DNA of 64,000 bases from Achromobacter seleniivolatilans. Lineage in GTDB: Bacteria; Pseudomonadota; Gammaproteobacteria; Burkholderiales; Burkholderiaceae_B. Shown here piece after piece: positions 1-8,616 of the stretch. The DNA lies in the NCBI RefSeq assembly GCF_030864005.1, contig NZ_CP132976.1:6200001-6264000 (forward strand), written 5' to 3'. The notes beneath the pieces are model-generated. The model saw nothing but the letters and a program-made list of their open reading frames with translations, ran no database searches and was not told the origin of the DNA. A program made the position numbers and the translations under genes. Within the stretch, counting starts at the first letter, position 1; every line of letters begins with the position of its first letter.

Positions 1-1
1 A

Positions 2-235
2 CCGTTGGAGCGCGATGGCTACGTGCAAATGGCGCGCGACGAGATCGATGGCCGAAGCCGCCGGGTGGCGCTGACAGACGCGGGCCGCGCCAAGCTGGCC
101 GAATCCAAACGCTTGTGGAAAGACGCTCAGAACCGCTTTGAAGCAGCCTATGGCCAGGAACGCGCCGCCGCCTTGCGGCGCTCGCTTGCCGATATTTTTT
201 CCGACGAGTTCGCCTTGGCGTTCAGCCGCGGCTAG
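2..235 (+). CDS. MarR-family transcriptional regulator, C-terminal part (5' truncated by window)
   Basis: The frame is open to the left edge, so only about 77 C-terminal residues are present. It begins PLERDGYV and continues with the DxRSRRVALTDAGRAKL wing typical of MarR winged-helix DNA-binding domains, followed by the dimerisation helices. The gene ends four bases past the stop of the convergent DMT transporter at 232, so the two may be functionally linked, a common MarR-exporter pairing. The ligand cannot be inferred. The N-terminal helices lie outside the window. Confidence 0.8.
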   Translation, partial: PLERDGYVQMARDEIDGRSRRVALTDAGRAKLAESKRLWKDAQNRFEAAYGQERAAALRRSLADIFSDEFALAFSRG

Positions 236-1134
236 CGCGACCGGAATTCGCGCCGTCCTTTGCGAGCCGGCCAGCCGAGCAGGACGACAGCTCCCAACAC
301 GCAAGCCATGCCCGCGAGTTGCGCCGGGGCCAGCGGCTCATCCAGCAAACCCGCCGCCAACCCGACGGCCGTGACCGGTGCCAATGCCGTGAAGAGCGCG
401 GCCTCCGAACCCTTCACGCGTGCCGCGCCGGCATACCAAAGCAAGAAACCGCCCACCGTCGGCACTACCGCGTAGTACGCGACGGCCATCAAGGCATCAC
501 GGGATACGGAGTGCGTCCAGGGTGATTCCGTCAGGCAAGCCAGCGCCGAGAAGACGAATCCAAAACCGCTCATGATGGCGGACAGCGCCAGCGGCGGCAC
601 CGGCACGCGCAAGCGTTTGTTCAGCAGAATGAATAACCCTTCGCAGACAACCGCGCCCAGAATCAGCGCGTTGCCAATCAACGAGGACGAACCGCCCGCG
701 CCAGCCGTATGGCGCGTCATCAGCCACACACCAAAACCAGCGCCAGCGATGGCGCCCAGCGTGGCTTTGTTCGGCCGTTCCCCCAGCAGCAAGATGGCGA
801 TCGCCGCAGTCACCAGCGGCAGCGTACCCAGAATGATGCCGCCGTCCACGGCCGATGCGCGTTGCAGTCCCGCAATCAACAAGGTTGTGTACCCGACACT
901 GCCGGCGATGGCCTGCGCTGCCAGCAGCAGCCAATCGCGGCGGCCCAGCTTCGGCAGGCGGGCGCGGCAAGCCCACATCAGCAGCGCGAAGCACGGTAAC
1001 GCGATGGCAAAGCGCAGGGCGGTCGCCGTAAACGGCGGCAGCCCCGCGCCAATGATCTTGCTGGCGACAACCGTGCTGCCTACCAGCGCCATCGCTGCCG
1101 CCAGGTAGCAATACCCCCGTGTCTGTCTGTTCAT
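232..1134 (-). CDS. EamA/DMT-family transporter
   Basis: The protein has about 300 residues and ten predicted hydrophobic segments in two EamA repeats. It opens with RGYxYLAAAMALVGSTVVASK and carries the usual repeat-boundary motifs (AxxLLGERP near the middle, a second LLDEP-type motif near the end). These inner-membrane proteins export small metabolites or amino acids. The frame extends upstream to 1257, but that segment is not membrane-like. An ATG at 1134 (with another at 1140) directly precedes the first helix; neither has a convincing Shine-Dalgarno sequence. It converges on the MarR gene and diverges from the small channel-like gene at 1368. The substrate is unknown. Confidence 0.8.
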   Translation of the reverse strand: MNRQTRGYCYLAAAMALVGSTVVASKIIGAGLPPFTATALRFAIALPCFALLMWACRARLPKLGRRDWLLLAAQAIAGSVGYTTLLIAGLQRASAVDGGIILGTLPLVTAAIAILLLGERPNKATLGAIAGAGFGVWLMTRHTAGAGGSSSLIGNALILGAVVCEGLFILLNKRLRVPVPPLALSAIMSGFGFVFSALACLTESPWTHSVSRDALMAVAYYAVVPTVGGFLLWYAGAARVKGSEAALFTALAPVTAVGLAAGLLDEPLAPAQLAGMACVLGAVVLLGWPARKGRREFRSR

Positions 1135-1367
1135 ATGCATCTGTGCGCCGTCATTGGAAAGGCGCAGCGTAGAGCGGTGCGGCGCAGGCGTCTTGAACGA
1201 AATTGCAGCGGGAGCACGCTTCGTATTAGTACGAAACCCGTGCACGTACGGCGTCACGTTGCAGCGGTGCGGCTATGCTGGTCTCCAGGTCCTGGCGGAC
1301 CGTCGTTCTTTCGCCTACCGCATTAGTCACCCAGCTCGATGCCTGTCGAGCGACGAAGGAGCTTGGT

Positions 1368-1718
1368 ATGTATGAGTCAAAAGACCAGCCGGTGTTGTCG
1401 CGGCTGTTGTTCATTCGCCGTTTGTGTTGGCATGGTCTGCTGGTTTTGGCGCTGATTGTCTTTTCGGTTTTTCTGGGTGTAAGCGGCCTGCTGTATTTCG
1501 AACAGAAATTATCGTTTCACGATGCGCTGTTTGACTCCGCGATGATCCTGGGCGGGCTGGGACCCATCCACATGCCGCAAACGTCTGGCGGCAAGCTGTT
1601 CTTTGCTGGCTATGGGCTATACAACAATCTGGTGTTCGCCGCTTGCTTGGGCGTGATTCTGTCGCCTGTGGCGCATCGATTGCTGCACAAGTTTCACTAC
1701 GACGAAAAGGACGCGTGA
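1368..1718 (+). CDS. small two-helix membrane protein resembling a K+-channel pore domain with a degenerate filter
   Basis: The 116-residue protein has an N-terminal amphipathic stretch, a long first membrane helix (about residues 18-40), a re-entrant-like segment and a second helix (about 75-100). The middle reads SFHDALFDSAMILGGLGP. This aligns by eye with the pore helix and filter of Ion_trans_2 channels (F.DALYFS..T.TTVGYGD), but GGLGPI replaces the K+ filter TVGYGD. ATG 1368 is preceded by GAAGGAG at good spacing. An in-frame start at 1275 is rejected because its extension is not conserved-looking and the ribosome site favours 1368. Function is unknown. Confidence 0.65.
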   Translation: MYESKDQPVLSRLLFIRRLCWHGLLVLALIVFSVFLGVSGLLYFEQKLSFHDALFDSAMILGGLGPIHMPQTSGGKLFFAGYGLYNNLVFAACLGVILSPVAHRLLHKFHYDEKDA

Positions 1719-1870
1719 AAATCAGCCCTAATGGGCGAAACACCGGACGTTTCCTACAGATTTATGCCCGATTTCGGGGCATGATTTGGAAAGCAATGGT
1801 AGGCTCCCGGGCGTAAAAAGGCCGCGCTGCTATCCGTGGCATGTTGATTATTACCGGGCGGGGGAGTTGG

Positions 1871-3316
1871 GTGTCACGAGTATTAGGAACAGAAAGCGAA
1901 GTGCTGGCGCTGTCGCCTGACGCTTCGTCAAGCAAGGCTGCGCAAGGTTTGCGGTTGCCGGGAAAATGGCCTTCCACCGGCAGCAATGATGTGGCGGTCT
2001 GGGGCGAGTGCCAGGGTAGCGGCAGCAAACCCTACCAGACGCAGGTGGACCTGTCCGGGCCGTCTTTCAAGTGCTCCTGCCCCAGCCGCAAATTTCCCTG
2101 CAAGCATGGGCTGGCGTTGATGCTGCTGCGCGCTGGCGGCCAGGTGCCCGAAGGAAGCGAGCCGCCTGTGTGGGTGCAAACCTGGCTGGACAGCCGCCAG
2201 GAAAAGGCCGAGAAAAAAGAGGCCAAAGCCGTCCAGGCGGCTGCGCCGGCTGATCCGCAAGCAGCGGCGCAGCAGCAGGCAAGGCGTGAGAACAAGCGCT
2301 GGGAGAAGGCAGACGCAGGTCTGCAGGAATTGTCGTTGTGGATGCAGGACATGGTGCGAAGCGGCTTGGCCAATCAGGCCAGCAATGCTCAGGCGCGCCA
2401 GCGCTGGAACACCATGGCTGCACGCATGGTCGATGCGCAGGCGCCGGGCTTGGCAGCGCGCATCAAAGAGTGCTGGGATTGGGTGGATAGCCATCCGGGC
2501 TGGCCGCGTGATGTCCTGGCTCAAATGGGCCACTGGCAATTGATTGTGGACGCTGTGCGCCGCCGCGACACACTTGGGCCTCAAGTCAAAACCGATGTCA
2601 TGGCTGCGCTGGGCTGGCCGATGGACAAAGCCGAAGTGCAGGCCGCGGGCCTTGAGGTCGATGACGAGTGGGTGGTGGCGGGGCTGTACACCACAGAGCG
2701 TGAAGGCCGCTTGATGGAGCGCCGTGTGTGGTTGCAAGGCCTGCATAGCGGACGAATGGCTCTGGTATTGGACTATGCACAGGGCGGACGCGGCTTTGAG
2801 TCTGCCTGGATGATGGGCCGCCACTACCGGTGCGCATTGCATTTTTACCCGGGCAATGCACCGCTGCGTGCCATTGCTGCCAGCGGCAATGGCGCGGCCA
2901 TGAATGCCCAGGATGCACAGCCGCTGACGGATTCCGCAACAAGCAGCGGCTTGCTGCAGCTGAGCCAGCGTATTGCCGCCAACCCATTGCAAGCCATTCA
3001 ACCCTTATGGCGCGCCAATGTCCGGCTTACTGCCGTGGAAGGCGAATGGTTTGCCGCCTGGCCTGAATACCAAGAGGAATCCACCACCTTGGCCGCATCG
3101 ACAGCGTCTCTGCCTGTGCCAGCCGCTATACCCGATGCCGACGCGTGGCAGTTGCTGGCGCTGACCGGGGGCGCACCCATGCAACTATTCGGCGAGTGGG
3201 AATCGGGGCCGCAACTGGGCCGCTGGCGCCTCCTGAGCGCCTGGCAAACGCGCCAGGGAGATCTGGGGCAGTCCGCACAGCAGTGCATTTGGCACAACCA
3301 GGGTGAAACCGTATGA
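1871..3316 (+). CDS. SWIM zinc-finger protein, first gene of the YehL-type MoxR/vWA operon
   Basis: About 481 residues. A SWIM zinc-binding motif sits at residues 68-79 in the form CxC-x6-CxH (C68, C70, C77, H79), inside FKCSCPSRKFPCKHG. An alanine/lysine/glutamine-rich linker follows, then a long domain with no motif I recognise. The GTG at 1871 is preferred over an upstream ATG at 1841 because GGGGGAG lies just upstream and family members usually begin shortly before the L-A-L-x-P-D-A-x-S segment found here. The stop overlaps the next start as ATGA at 3313-3316, implying translational coupling. SWIM domains bind DNA or protein. Likely counterpart of E. coli YehQ, though shorter. Confidence 0.85.
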   Translation: MSRVLGTESEVLALSPDASSSKAAQGLRLPGKWPSTGSNDVAVWGECQGSGSKPYQTQVDLSGPSFKCSCPSRKFPCKHGLALMLLRAGGQVPEGSEPPVWVQTWLDSRQEKAEKKEAKAVQAAAPADPQAAAQQQARRENKRWEKADAGLQELSLWMQDMVRSGLANQASNAQARQRWNTMAARMVDAQAPGLAARIKECWDWVDSHPGWPRDVLAQMGHWQLIVDAVRRRDTLGPQVKTDVMAALGWPMDKAEVQAAGLEVDDEWVVAGLYTTEREGRLMERRVWLQGLHSGRMALVLDYAQGGRGFESAWMMGRHYRCALHFYPGNAPLRAIAASGNGAAMNAQDAQPLTDSATSSGLLQLSQRIAANPLQAIQPLWRANVRLTAVEGEWFAAWPEYQEESTTLAASTASLPVPAAIPDADAWQLLALTGGAPMQLFGEWESGPQLGRWRLLSAWQTRQGDLGQSAQQCIWHNQGETV

Positions 3317-5103
3317 GCAATGCGCAACTTTGGGCTGCATTGCAGCAATCGGCCATGGTGGGGGCTGACAGGCTGCCCGTGGCTCAGGCCCTTGGCGCTG
3401 GCGTGGATGCGACGGCGCCAGCCTCGCGTCAGGCCCTGCAGGCGGCCTTGTTTCCCTCCGCCGATTCTTCCTTGCCAGATTCGCCCGCCGCGCAGTTGCT
3501 GCGCGCCAGCGCCTTGGCGGCGGTGTTCGAACGCGCGGGCTGGCAGCCTGGCGCGCACGTCGCGTTGGCGGGGGCATTCATCTTGCCCGCGGCGGCGCCT
3601 GAAGAAGCCCGCCCTGCGCCAGATGATGCGGGGTTGCAGGCATTGATGCGCGATGCGCTTGAGCACGGTCCTCTCGATCTGCAGGCATCCATGCTGCGTA
3701 CCTTGGGCCAGGCAGGGCAGCGCCTGTCCCATGACATGGTGGTGGTGGCGCTGGAGCAGGGCCGCCAGTCTGTGGAACTGCGCCATTGGCTGGCCCCCGT
3801 GCTGGGCGAGCGCGGCCGGTGGCTGGGTTCACTCAATCCGCAATGGGCCTATGCCGCCGGAGTTGAGGAAACTGCTGATCCTGAGTTGATCTGGCAGGAG
3901 GGCTCAGTTGATCAACGCGTGGCCCTCCTTCGCGGCGAGCGTCAAGACGACCCCGCGCGTGCACGCTCGCGGCTTGAGGCCAGTTTGAAGGAACTCAACG
4001 CCAAGGAGCGTCTGCCCCTGGTGCAGGCGTTGGAGGTACAACTCAGCCACGATGACGAACCTTTGCTGGAAAAGCTGCTGACGGACCGAAGCAAAGACGT
4101 TCGCGAAAACGCCGCGCAACTGCTTTCATGCCTGTCTGACAGCGCGCACAGCCTGCGCGTGACGGGCTGGATGCGCGCCATGCTCCAGCAGGATGGGAAA
4201 GGCGAGTGGATCGTTGAGCCGCCAGAGGAAGGCGCCAAGGAATGGGAGCGCGATGGCATCGCGCTACAGCCCTCGCAGTTCCACCGAGGCGGCACGAAGG
4301 CTTGGCTGCTACAGCAGATCGTTGAACTTACGCCACTGTGTTTCTGGACTCGCACTTTGGGAAAAACTCCCATGGAGCTGATGGAGTGGAGCAAGCGCAG
4401 CGACTGGAAAACCGCGCTGCGTCAGGGTTGGCTGCAAGCGCTGCGCTACCAACTCGATGCGCAGTGGATCGACGCCGCAGAGCTGATGGGACGTGATATG
4501 CGCATGGATACGCTGATGCCAGCGCTGATGGCGAAGCTGTCGGGGCCCGAGCGCGAGCAGCGCTGGCTCACGCAGTTCGAGCGCGACAAAGGGAAGCTGA
4601 TCGAGGCCATCGAAAGCATGGCGCAGTCCGTCCCGCGTACGCAGCAACTGTCGCGCGATCTATCAGTGCGGCTAGTCAATGCGTTGCATAACGCGTTGGG
4701 CGGTAAGCAGGTTACAGGCTCTTGGAATGGCTATCAGGCTGTTCACGCACTACTCGCCTGCGCAAAAATTATTGATGTGAACGAACTTCCAGGATTCGCC
4801 GCGCTATGGCGTGCGCCTGCGGCCGAATCGCCTCAGGATGCAGCGGCTGCCGTGTCGGAAGGCAGCAGCCCATCCATCGTGGCGCGTACTCTCGCGCGTC
4901 TTACGGGTTTTCTTGGAAAACCCGCGCAAGCCGATGCATCCAGTGAGCCCGCAATCCCCCTTACGCCGGAACAACAGGACAAGCTGGAACGCAGCCGCAT
5001 GCGCCCCTGGGACGACGAGAATGTGCTTGCCCAGCTAGAGCGCTTCGTCAATTTGCGTCTAAGCCTGCACCATGCGTATCCCGCCCTGCAGGCTAAAGCC
5101 TGA
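3313..5103 (+). CDS. DUF5691-family protein with HEAT-like helical repeats
   Basis: The 596-residue protein is soluble and mostly helical. It has no catalytic motif that I recognise. Residues 251-274 (LLEKLLTDRSKDVRENAAQL...) read as a HEAT-type helix pair, with further helical pairs either side, suggesting a scaffold. It overlaps the SWIM gene by four bases (ATGA) and is followed 61 bases later by the MoxR ATPase. DUF5691 proteins are a regular partner of SWIM, MoxR and vWA genes, which supports the assignment. A role as adaptor between ATPase and client is inference. Confidence 0.7.
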   Translation: MSNAQLWAALQQSAMVGADRLPVAQALGAGVDATAPASRQALQAALFPSADSSLPDSPAAQLLRASALAAVFERAGWQPGAHVALAGAFILPAAAPEEARPAPDDAGLQALMRDALEHGPLDLQASMLRTLGQAGQRLSHDMVVVALEQGRQSVELRHWLAPVLGERGRWLGSLNPQWAYAAGVEETADPELIWQEGSVDQRVALLRGERQDDPARARSRLEASLKELNAKERLPLVQALEVQLSHDDEPLLEKLLTDRSKDVRENAAQLLSCLSDSAHSLRVTGWMRAMLQQDGKGEWIVEPPEEGAKEWERDGIALQPSQFHRGGTKAWLLQQIVELTPLCFWTRTLGKTPMELMEWSKRSDWKTALRQGWLQALRYQLDAQWIDAAELMGRDMRMDTLMPALMAKLSGPEREQRWLTQFERDKGKLIEAIESMAQSVPRTQQLSRDLSVRLVNALHNALGGKQVTGSWNGYQAVHALLACAKIIDVNELPGFAALWRAPAAESPQDAAAAVSEGSSPSIVARTLARLTGFLGKPAQADASSEPAIPLTPEQQDKLERSRMRPWDDENVLAQLERFVNLRLSLHHAYPALQAKA

Positions 5104-5164
5104 ACCGGCGCCCCAATCCGTTCTATACCGAATTCAACCTTCAATTCATCCGGGAAGCACTTCC

Positions 5165-6247
5165 ATGAGCCAAGTCCTACGCCAGCATGCCGAGCAGCAA
5201 TTCGCCGAGGAGCTTGAAGTCCTGCGCCAGCTTGACGACCGCCTGCGTCCGCCTAACTGGAAACTCTCGCCCTGGGCCGTATTGCAGTACCTGATGGGTG
5301 GCAAGCTCAACAACGGTTTCGAAGTCAGTCCCAAGTACATCGGAAATCCACGCCTGATGGAGATCGCCGTCTCTACACTGGCAACCGACCGCGCGCTGCT
5401 GTTGTACGGGGTGCCGGGAACGGCCAAGTCTTGGGTGTCTGAACACCTGGCGGCCGCTGTCAGCGGCGATTCCACCATGCTGGTTCAAGGTACTGCCGGC
5501 ACCAGTGAGGAACAGCTGCGCTATGGCTGGAACTACGCCCAATTGCTGGCCCACGGCCCTTCCGAGAAGGCGTTGATTCCCAGTCCTCTGGTCAATGCCA
5601 TGAAGCTCGGCAAGATTGCGCGGATCGAAGAACTCACGCGCATTCCCGCCGATGTGCAAGACACCTTGATCACCGTGCTCTCCGAAAAGACGCTGCCGGT
5701 GCCGGAGCTGGGATCGGAAGTGCAGGCAGTGCAAGGCTTTTCGGTCATCGCCACGGCTAACAACCGGGACAAGGGCGTGAATGAACTGTCCAGCGCGCTT
5801 AAGCGCCGCTTCAATACGGTGGTTTTGCCTGTGCCTGCCTCGCAGGACGAAGAGGTGCAGATCGTCACCAAACGCGTGGCCGAACAGGGGCGCGCCCTGG
5901 CGCTTCCGACCGAGCCGCCGGCTTTGCAGGAAGTGCGCCGTGTGGTGCAGATCTTCCGCGAATTGCGCAGCGGCCAAACCGAGGACGGCAAGAGCGTGCG
6001 GGTCAAGTCCCCCAGCAGCACCTTGTCCACGGCCGAGGCTATCTCCGTGATCAACAGCGGCATGGCGTTGGCCGGCCATTTTGGCGATGGCGTGTTGCGT
6101 GCGGGTGATGTCGCATCGGGTCTGTTGGGCGCTGTGATCAAAGACCCCGTGCAGGACACAGTGGTCTGGAAGGAATACCTGGAGACCGTCGTCAAAGAAC
6201 GCAGCGACTGGAAAGACCTGTACCGCGCCTGCCGCGAGCAACTGTAA
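5165..6247 (+). CDS. yehL: MoxR-family AAA+ ATPase, YehL subfamily
   Basis: The 360-residue protein has a Walker A GVPGTAKS at 82-89, a Walker B-like strand ending in acidic EE (IARIEELTRI, 151-160), sensor 1 in ATANNRDKG (about 196-204) and a candidate arginine finger in KRRF (213-216). MoxR ATPases act with vWA proteins in assembly or remodelling of protein complexes. The Walker B lacks the usual DEI/DEx and has I-E-E instead. ATG 5165 is chosen because GGGAAG precedes it at seven bases; the frame also opens further upstream over the end of the DUF5691 gene. Only five bases separate it from the DUF5682 gene. Confidence 0.9.
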   Translation: MSQVLRQHAEQQFAEELEVLRQLDDRLRPPNWKLSPWAVLQYLMGGKLNNGFEVSPKYIGNPRLMEIAVSTLATDRALLLYGVPGTAKSWVSEHLAAAVSGDSTMLVQGTAGTSEEQLRYGWNYAQLLAHGPSEKALIPSPLVNAMKLGKIARIEELTRIPADVQDTLITVLSEKTLPVPELGSEVQAVQGFSVIATANNRDKGVNELSSALKRRFNTVVLPVPASQDEEVQIVTKRVAEQGRALALPTEPPALQEVRRVVQIFRELRSGQTEDGKSVRVKSPSSTLSTAEAISVINSGMALAGHFGDGVLRAGDVASGLLGAVIKDPVQDTVVWKEYLETVVKERSDWKDLYRACREQL

Positions 6248-6252
6248 TACCC

Positions 6253-8613
6253 ATGACCATCGCCACACCGTTCCATTTCTTTGGCATACGGCACCACGGC
6301 CCGGGCTGCGCGCGCAGCCTGCTGCAGGCGCTAGAACAACTGCAGCCCGATTGCCTGCTGGTTGAAGGCCCGCCGGAAGGCGAGCCTCTGCTACCCATCC
6401 TGCAGCATGCTGATTTACGCCCGCCCGTGGCTTTACTGGTCTACGTACAGGATCAGCCTTCCCACGCGGCGTTCTATCCCTACGCGGAGTTTTCGCCGGA
6501 GTGGCAAGCCCTGCAATGGGCGGCGCGGCAGGGCGTGGCCACCCGCTACATCGATCTGCCGCAGACCCACCGCATGGCGTTGGACATCGAAGAGCGGGCA
6601 CGCATCAAAGAGGCCGATTCGCCGGATGCTGGCGATGATGCGTCCGATCCCAGTGATATGTCCGCTTTGCCGCAGGAGCCGCCTCCGTACGATCCTCTTG
6701 ACCTGCTTGCCGAAGCGGCGGGGTACCCCGAAGGCGAAAGCTGGTGGAACCGTATGGTTGAAGAACGGGGCGATGGGGCCACGCTCTTCGAGGGTATCGC
6801 CGAGGCGATGGACGTTGTGCGCGCCGAGCTGCCCAATGAGACGCGTGGCGAACGGTATGCCGGGCGCGAGGCGCTGCGCGAAGCATGGATGCGCCAATGC
6901 ATGCGCGAAGCCGTCAAGGCTGGACACCAGCGCATCGCCGTGGTCTGCGGCGCCTGGCATGTGCCTGCGCTGCAGGCGCAAGTGACAGCCAAGGCCGACA
7001 ACGCTTTGATCAAGGGATTGCCCAAGGTCAAGGTCCAGGCCACGTGGGCGCCCTGGACCTATCGCAATCTCAGTAGCGCCAGCGGTTACGGCGCTGGCGT
7101 GGATTCGCCAGGCTGGTACGAGCATCTGTGGCAGTCGTCGGCAGCGCCCTCCGGCACCTTGCGCACGGTCGGGTGGCTGACCCGCGTTGCGCGTCTGCTG
7201 CGCTCCCGCGACCTGGATTGTTCCAGCGCCCATATCATCGAGGCCACGCGCCTGGCGGAAAGCCTGGCAGCGCTGCGTGGCCACGCGCACCCCAGCCTGT
7301 CCGAGCTGAACGAGGCCATTGTCACTGTCATCTGCATGGGCGACTCCGCGCCGCTGCGCCTGATAGAGCAAGAACTCAGCGTGGGCGACCGGCTCGGCGG
7401 CGTACCCGCCGATGTACCGCATGTGCCACTGCAACGCGATATCGAGCAGCAGCAAAAGAGCCTGCGTCTCAAGCCCGAGGCGGCAACTAAAGTGTTGGCC
7501 TTGGATTTGCGCAAAGACCTCGACCGCGAACGTAGCCAGTTCCTGCACCGTCTGCGTCTGCTCGGGATTGCGTGGGGCGACATTGCCACGGACCAGCAGC
7601 GCAACCGCGGTACCTTCCGCGAGACTTGGCAACTGCAATGGGACCCCGAACTTGTTGTTCGCATCATCGAGGCCAGCCGCTACGGCTCCACGCTAGAGCA
7701 GGCAGCCACGGCCAAGGTGCGGCAAAGTCTGGACGCGGATACGCCGCTGCCCTTGGTGGCCCAAGCCGTGGATGATGCCTTGCTTGCTGATTTGCCGTAT
7801 CTGGTCGACGCCTTGATGCGCGATTTGACTGACCGTTCGGCCAGCACCGCAGATGTGGCGGAGCTGCTGCGATCGTTGCCTCCTCTAGCCAATGTCTATC
7901 GCTATGGCAGCGTGCGTCAGACCGATACCGCGGCGCTGGCCAAGGTCATCGACAGTCTTGCGTTGCGCGCCGCGATTGGCTTGTCTGTCGCCTGCATGGC
8001 GCTTGACGAAGACGCCGCCAGCCGTATGCAAGCCGTGGTGCTTAGCGCCCACGAAGCTTTGCATCTGCGTGATGCGCAAACCTTGCGCGACGCGTGGCAC
8101 GCCGCGTTACGCAGTCTGGCCCTGGGCGACGCGGCCGCAGCCTTGCTGCGCGGCATGGCCAGCCGCTTGCTGCTGGATGCTCGCGAGTTGGACAGCGAAG
8201 ACGTGTCAGTTCAGTTGGCCCGCAACTTGTCTTTGGGCGTGCCTCCGTCTGACGCTGCGGCGTGGTTGGATGGATTTCTTAACCGCCAGGCGCTGGTGCT
8301 GCTGCATGACGAAGCGATCTGGGGAGCCGTTGACGCCTGGCTTTCGCAACTGGGCGAGACGCAGTTCGTCCAGATTCTGCCTCTGGTGCGGCGAAGCTTT
8401 TCGGCTTTCTCCAACCATGATCGCCAGAGTCTGGGCGAAAAAGCCAAACGCTCGCTGTCGCAGACTGGCGTCACGGCTGCTGTTGCTGTCTCTGCGGCGG
8501 GCGCCGCCGCGGCATGGGACGAAAAGCGGGCCGCAAGCGCTATTGCCGTCTTGAATGAGCTGCTGGGTCTGAATCTACCCGCAGAACTGCTGTCCAGTCC
8601 GCAGGAGGCCTGA
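6253..8613 (+). CDS. DUF5682-family protein with TraB/Tiki-like signatures (YehM-like)
   Basis: The 786-residue protein begins with HFFGIRHHGPGCARSL (8-23) followed by LLVEGPPE (35-42), then RYIDLP near 98-103 and AVVCGAWHVPAL (229-240). The spacing and pattern (G-x-x-H near the start, acidic E in a strand, second G-x-x-H) resemble TraB/PrgY/Tiki-type and EreA/ChaN-type proteins, suggesting a putative metal-dependent hydrolase or peptidase. That fold call is inference from motif reading. The C-terminal 450 residues are helical without recognised motifs. It is followed three bases later by the vWA gene. E. coli yehM has similar length and the same neighbours. Confidence 0.8.
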   Translation: MTIATPFHFFGIRHHGPGCARSLLQALEQLQPDCLLVEGPPEGEPLLPILQHADLRPPVALLVYVQDQPSHAAFYPYAEFSPEWQALQWAARQGVATRYIDLPQTHRMALDIEERARIKEADSPDAGDDASDPSDMSALPQEPPPYDPLDLLAEAAGYPEGESWWNRMVEERGDGATLFEGIAEAMDVVRAELPNETRGERYAGREALREAWMRQCMREAVKAGHQRIAVVCGAWHVPALQAQVTAKADNALIKGLPKVKVQATWAPWTYRNLSSASGYGAGVDSPGWYEHLWQSSAAPSGTLRTVGWLTRVARLLRSRDLDCSSAHIIEATRLAESLAALRGHAHPSLSELNEAIVTVICMGDSAPLRLIEQELSVGDRLGGVPADVPHVPLQRDIEQQQKSLRLKPEAATKVLALDLRKDLDRERSQFLHRLRLLGIAWGDIATDQQRNRGTFRETWQLQWDPELVVRIIEASRYGSTLEQAATAKVRQSLDADTPLPLVAQAVDDALLADLPYLVDALMRDLTDRSASTADVAELLRSLPPLANVYRYGSVRQTDTAALAKVIDSLALRAAIGLSVACMALDEDAASRMQAVVLSAHEALHLRDAQTLRDAWHAALRSLALGDAAAALLRGMASRLLLDARELDSEDVSVQLARNLSLGVPPSDAAAWLDGFLNRQALVLLHDEAIWGAVDAWLSQLGETQFVQILPLVRRSFSAFSNHDRQSLGEKAKRSLSQTGVTAAVAVSAAGAAAAWDEKRAASAIAVLNELLGLNLPAELLSSPQEA

Positions 8614-8616
8614 GCC

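Noticed and set aside
5177..6601. 474-codon antisense frame over the MoxR ATPase
   Set aside because: Opposite strand has complete AAA+ motifs; the antisense product lacks any recognisable feature.
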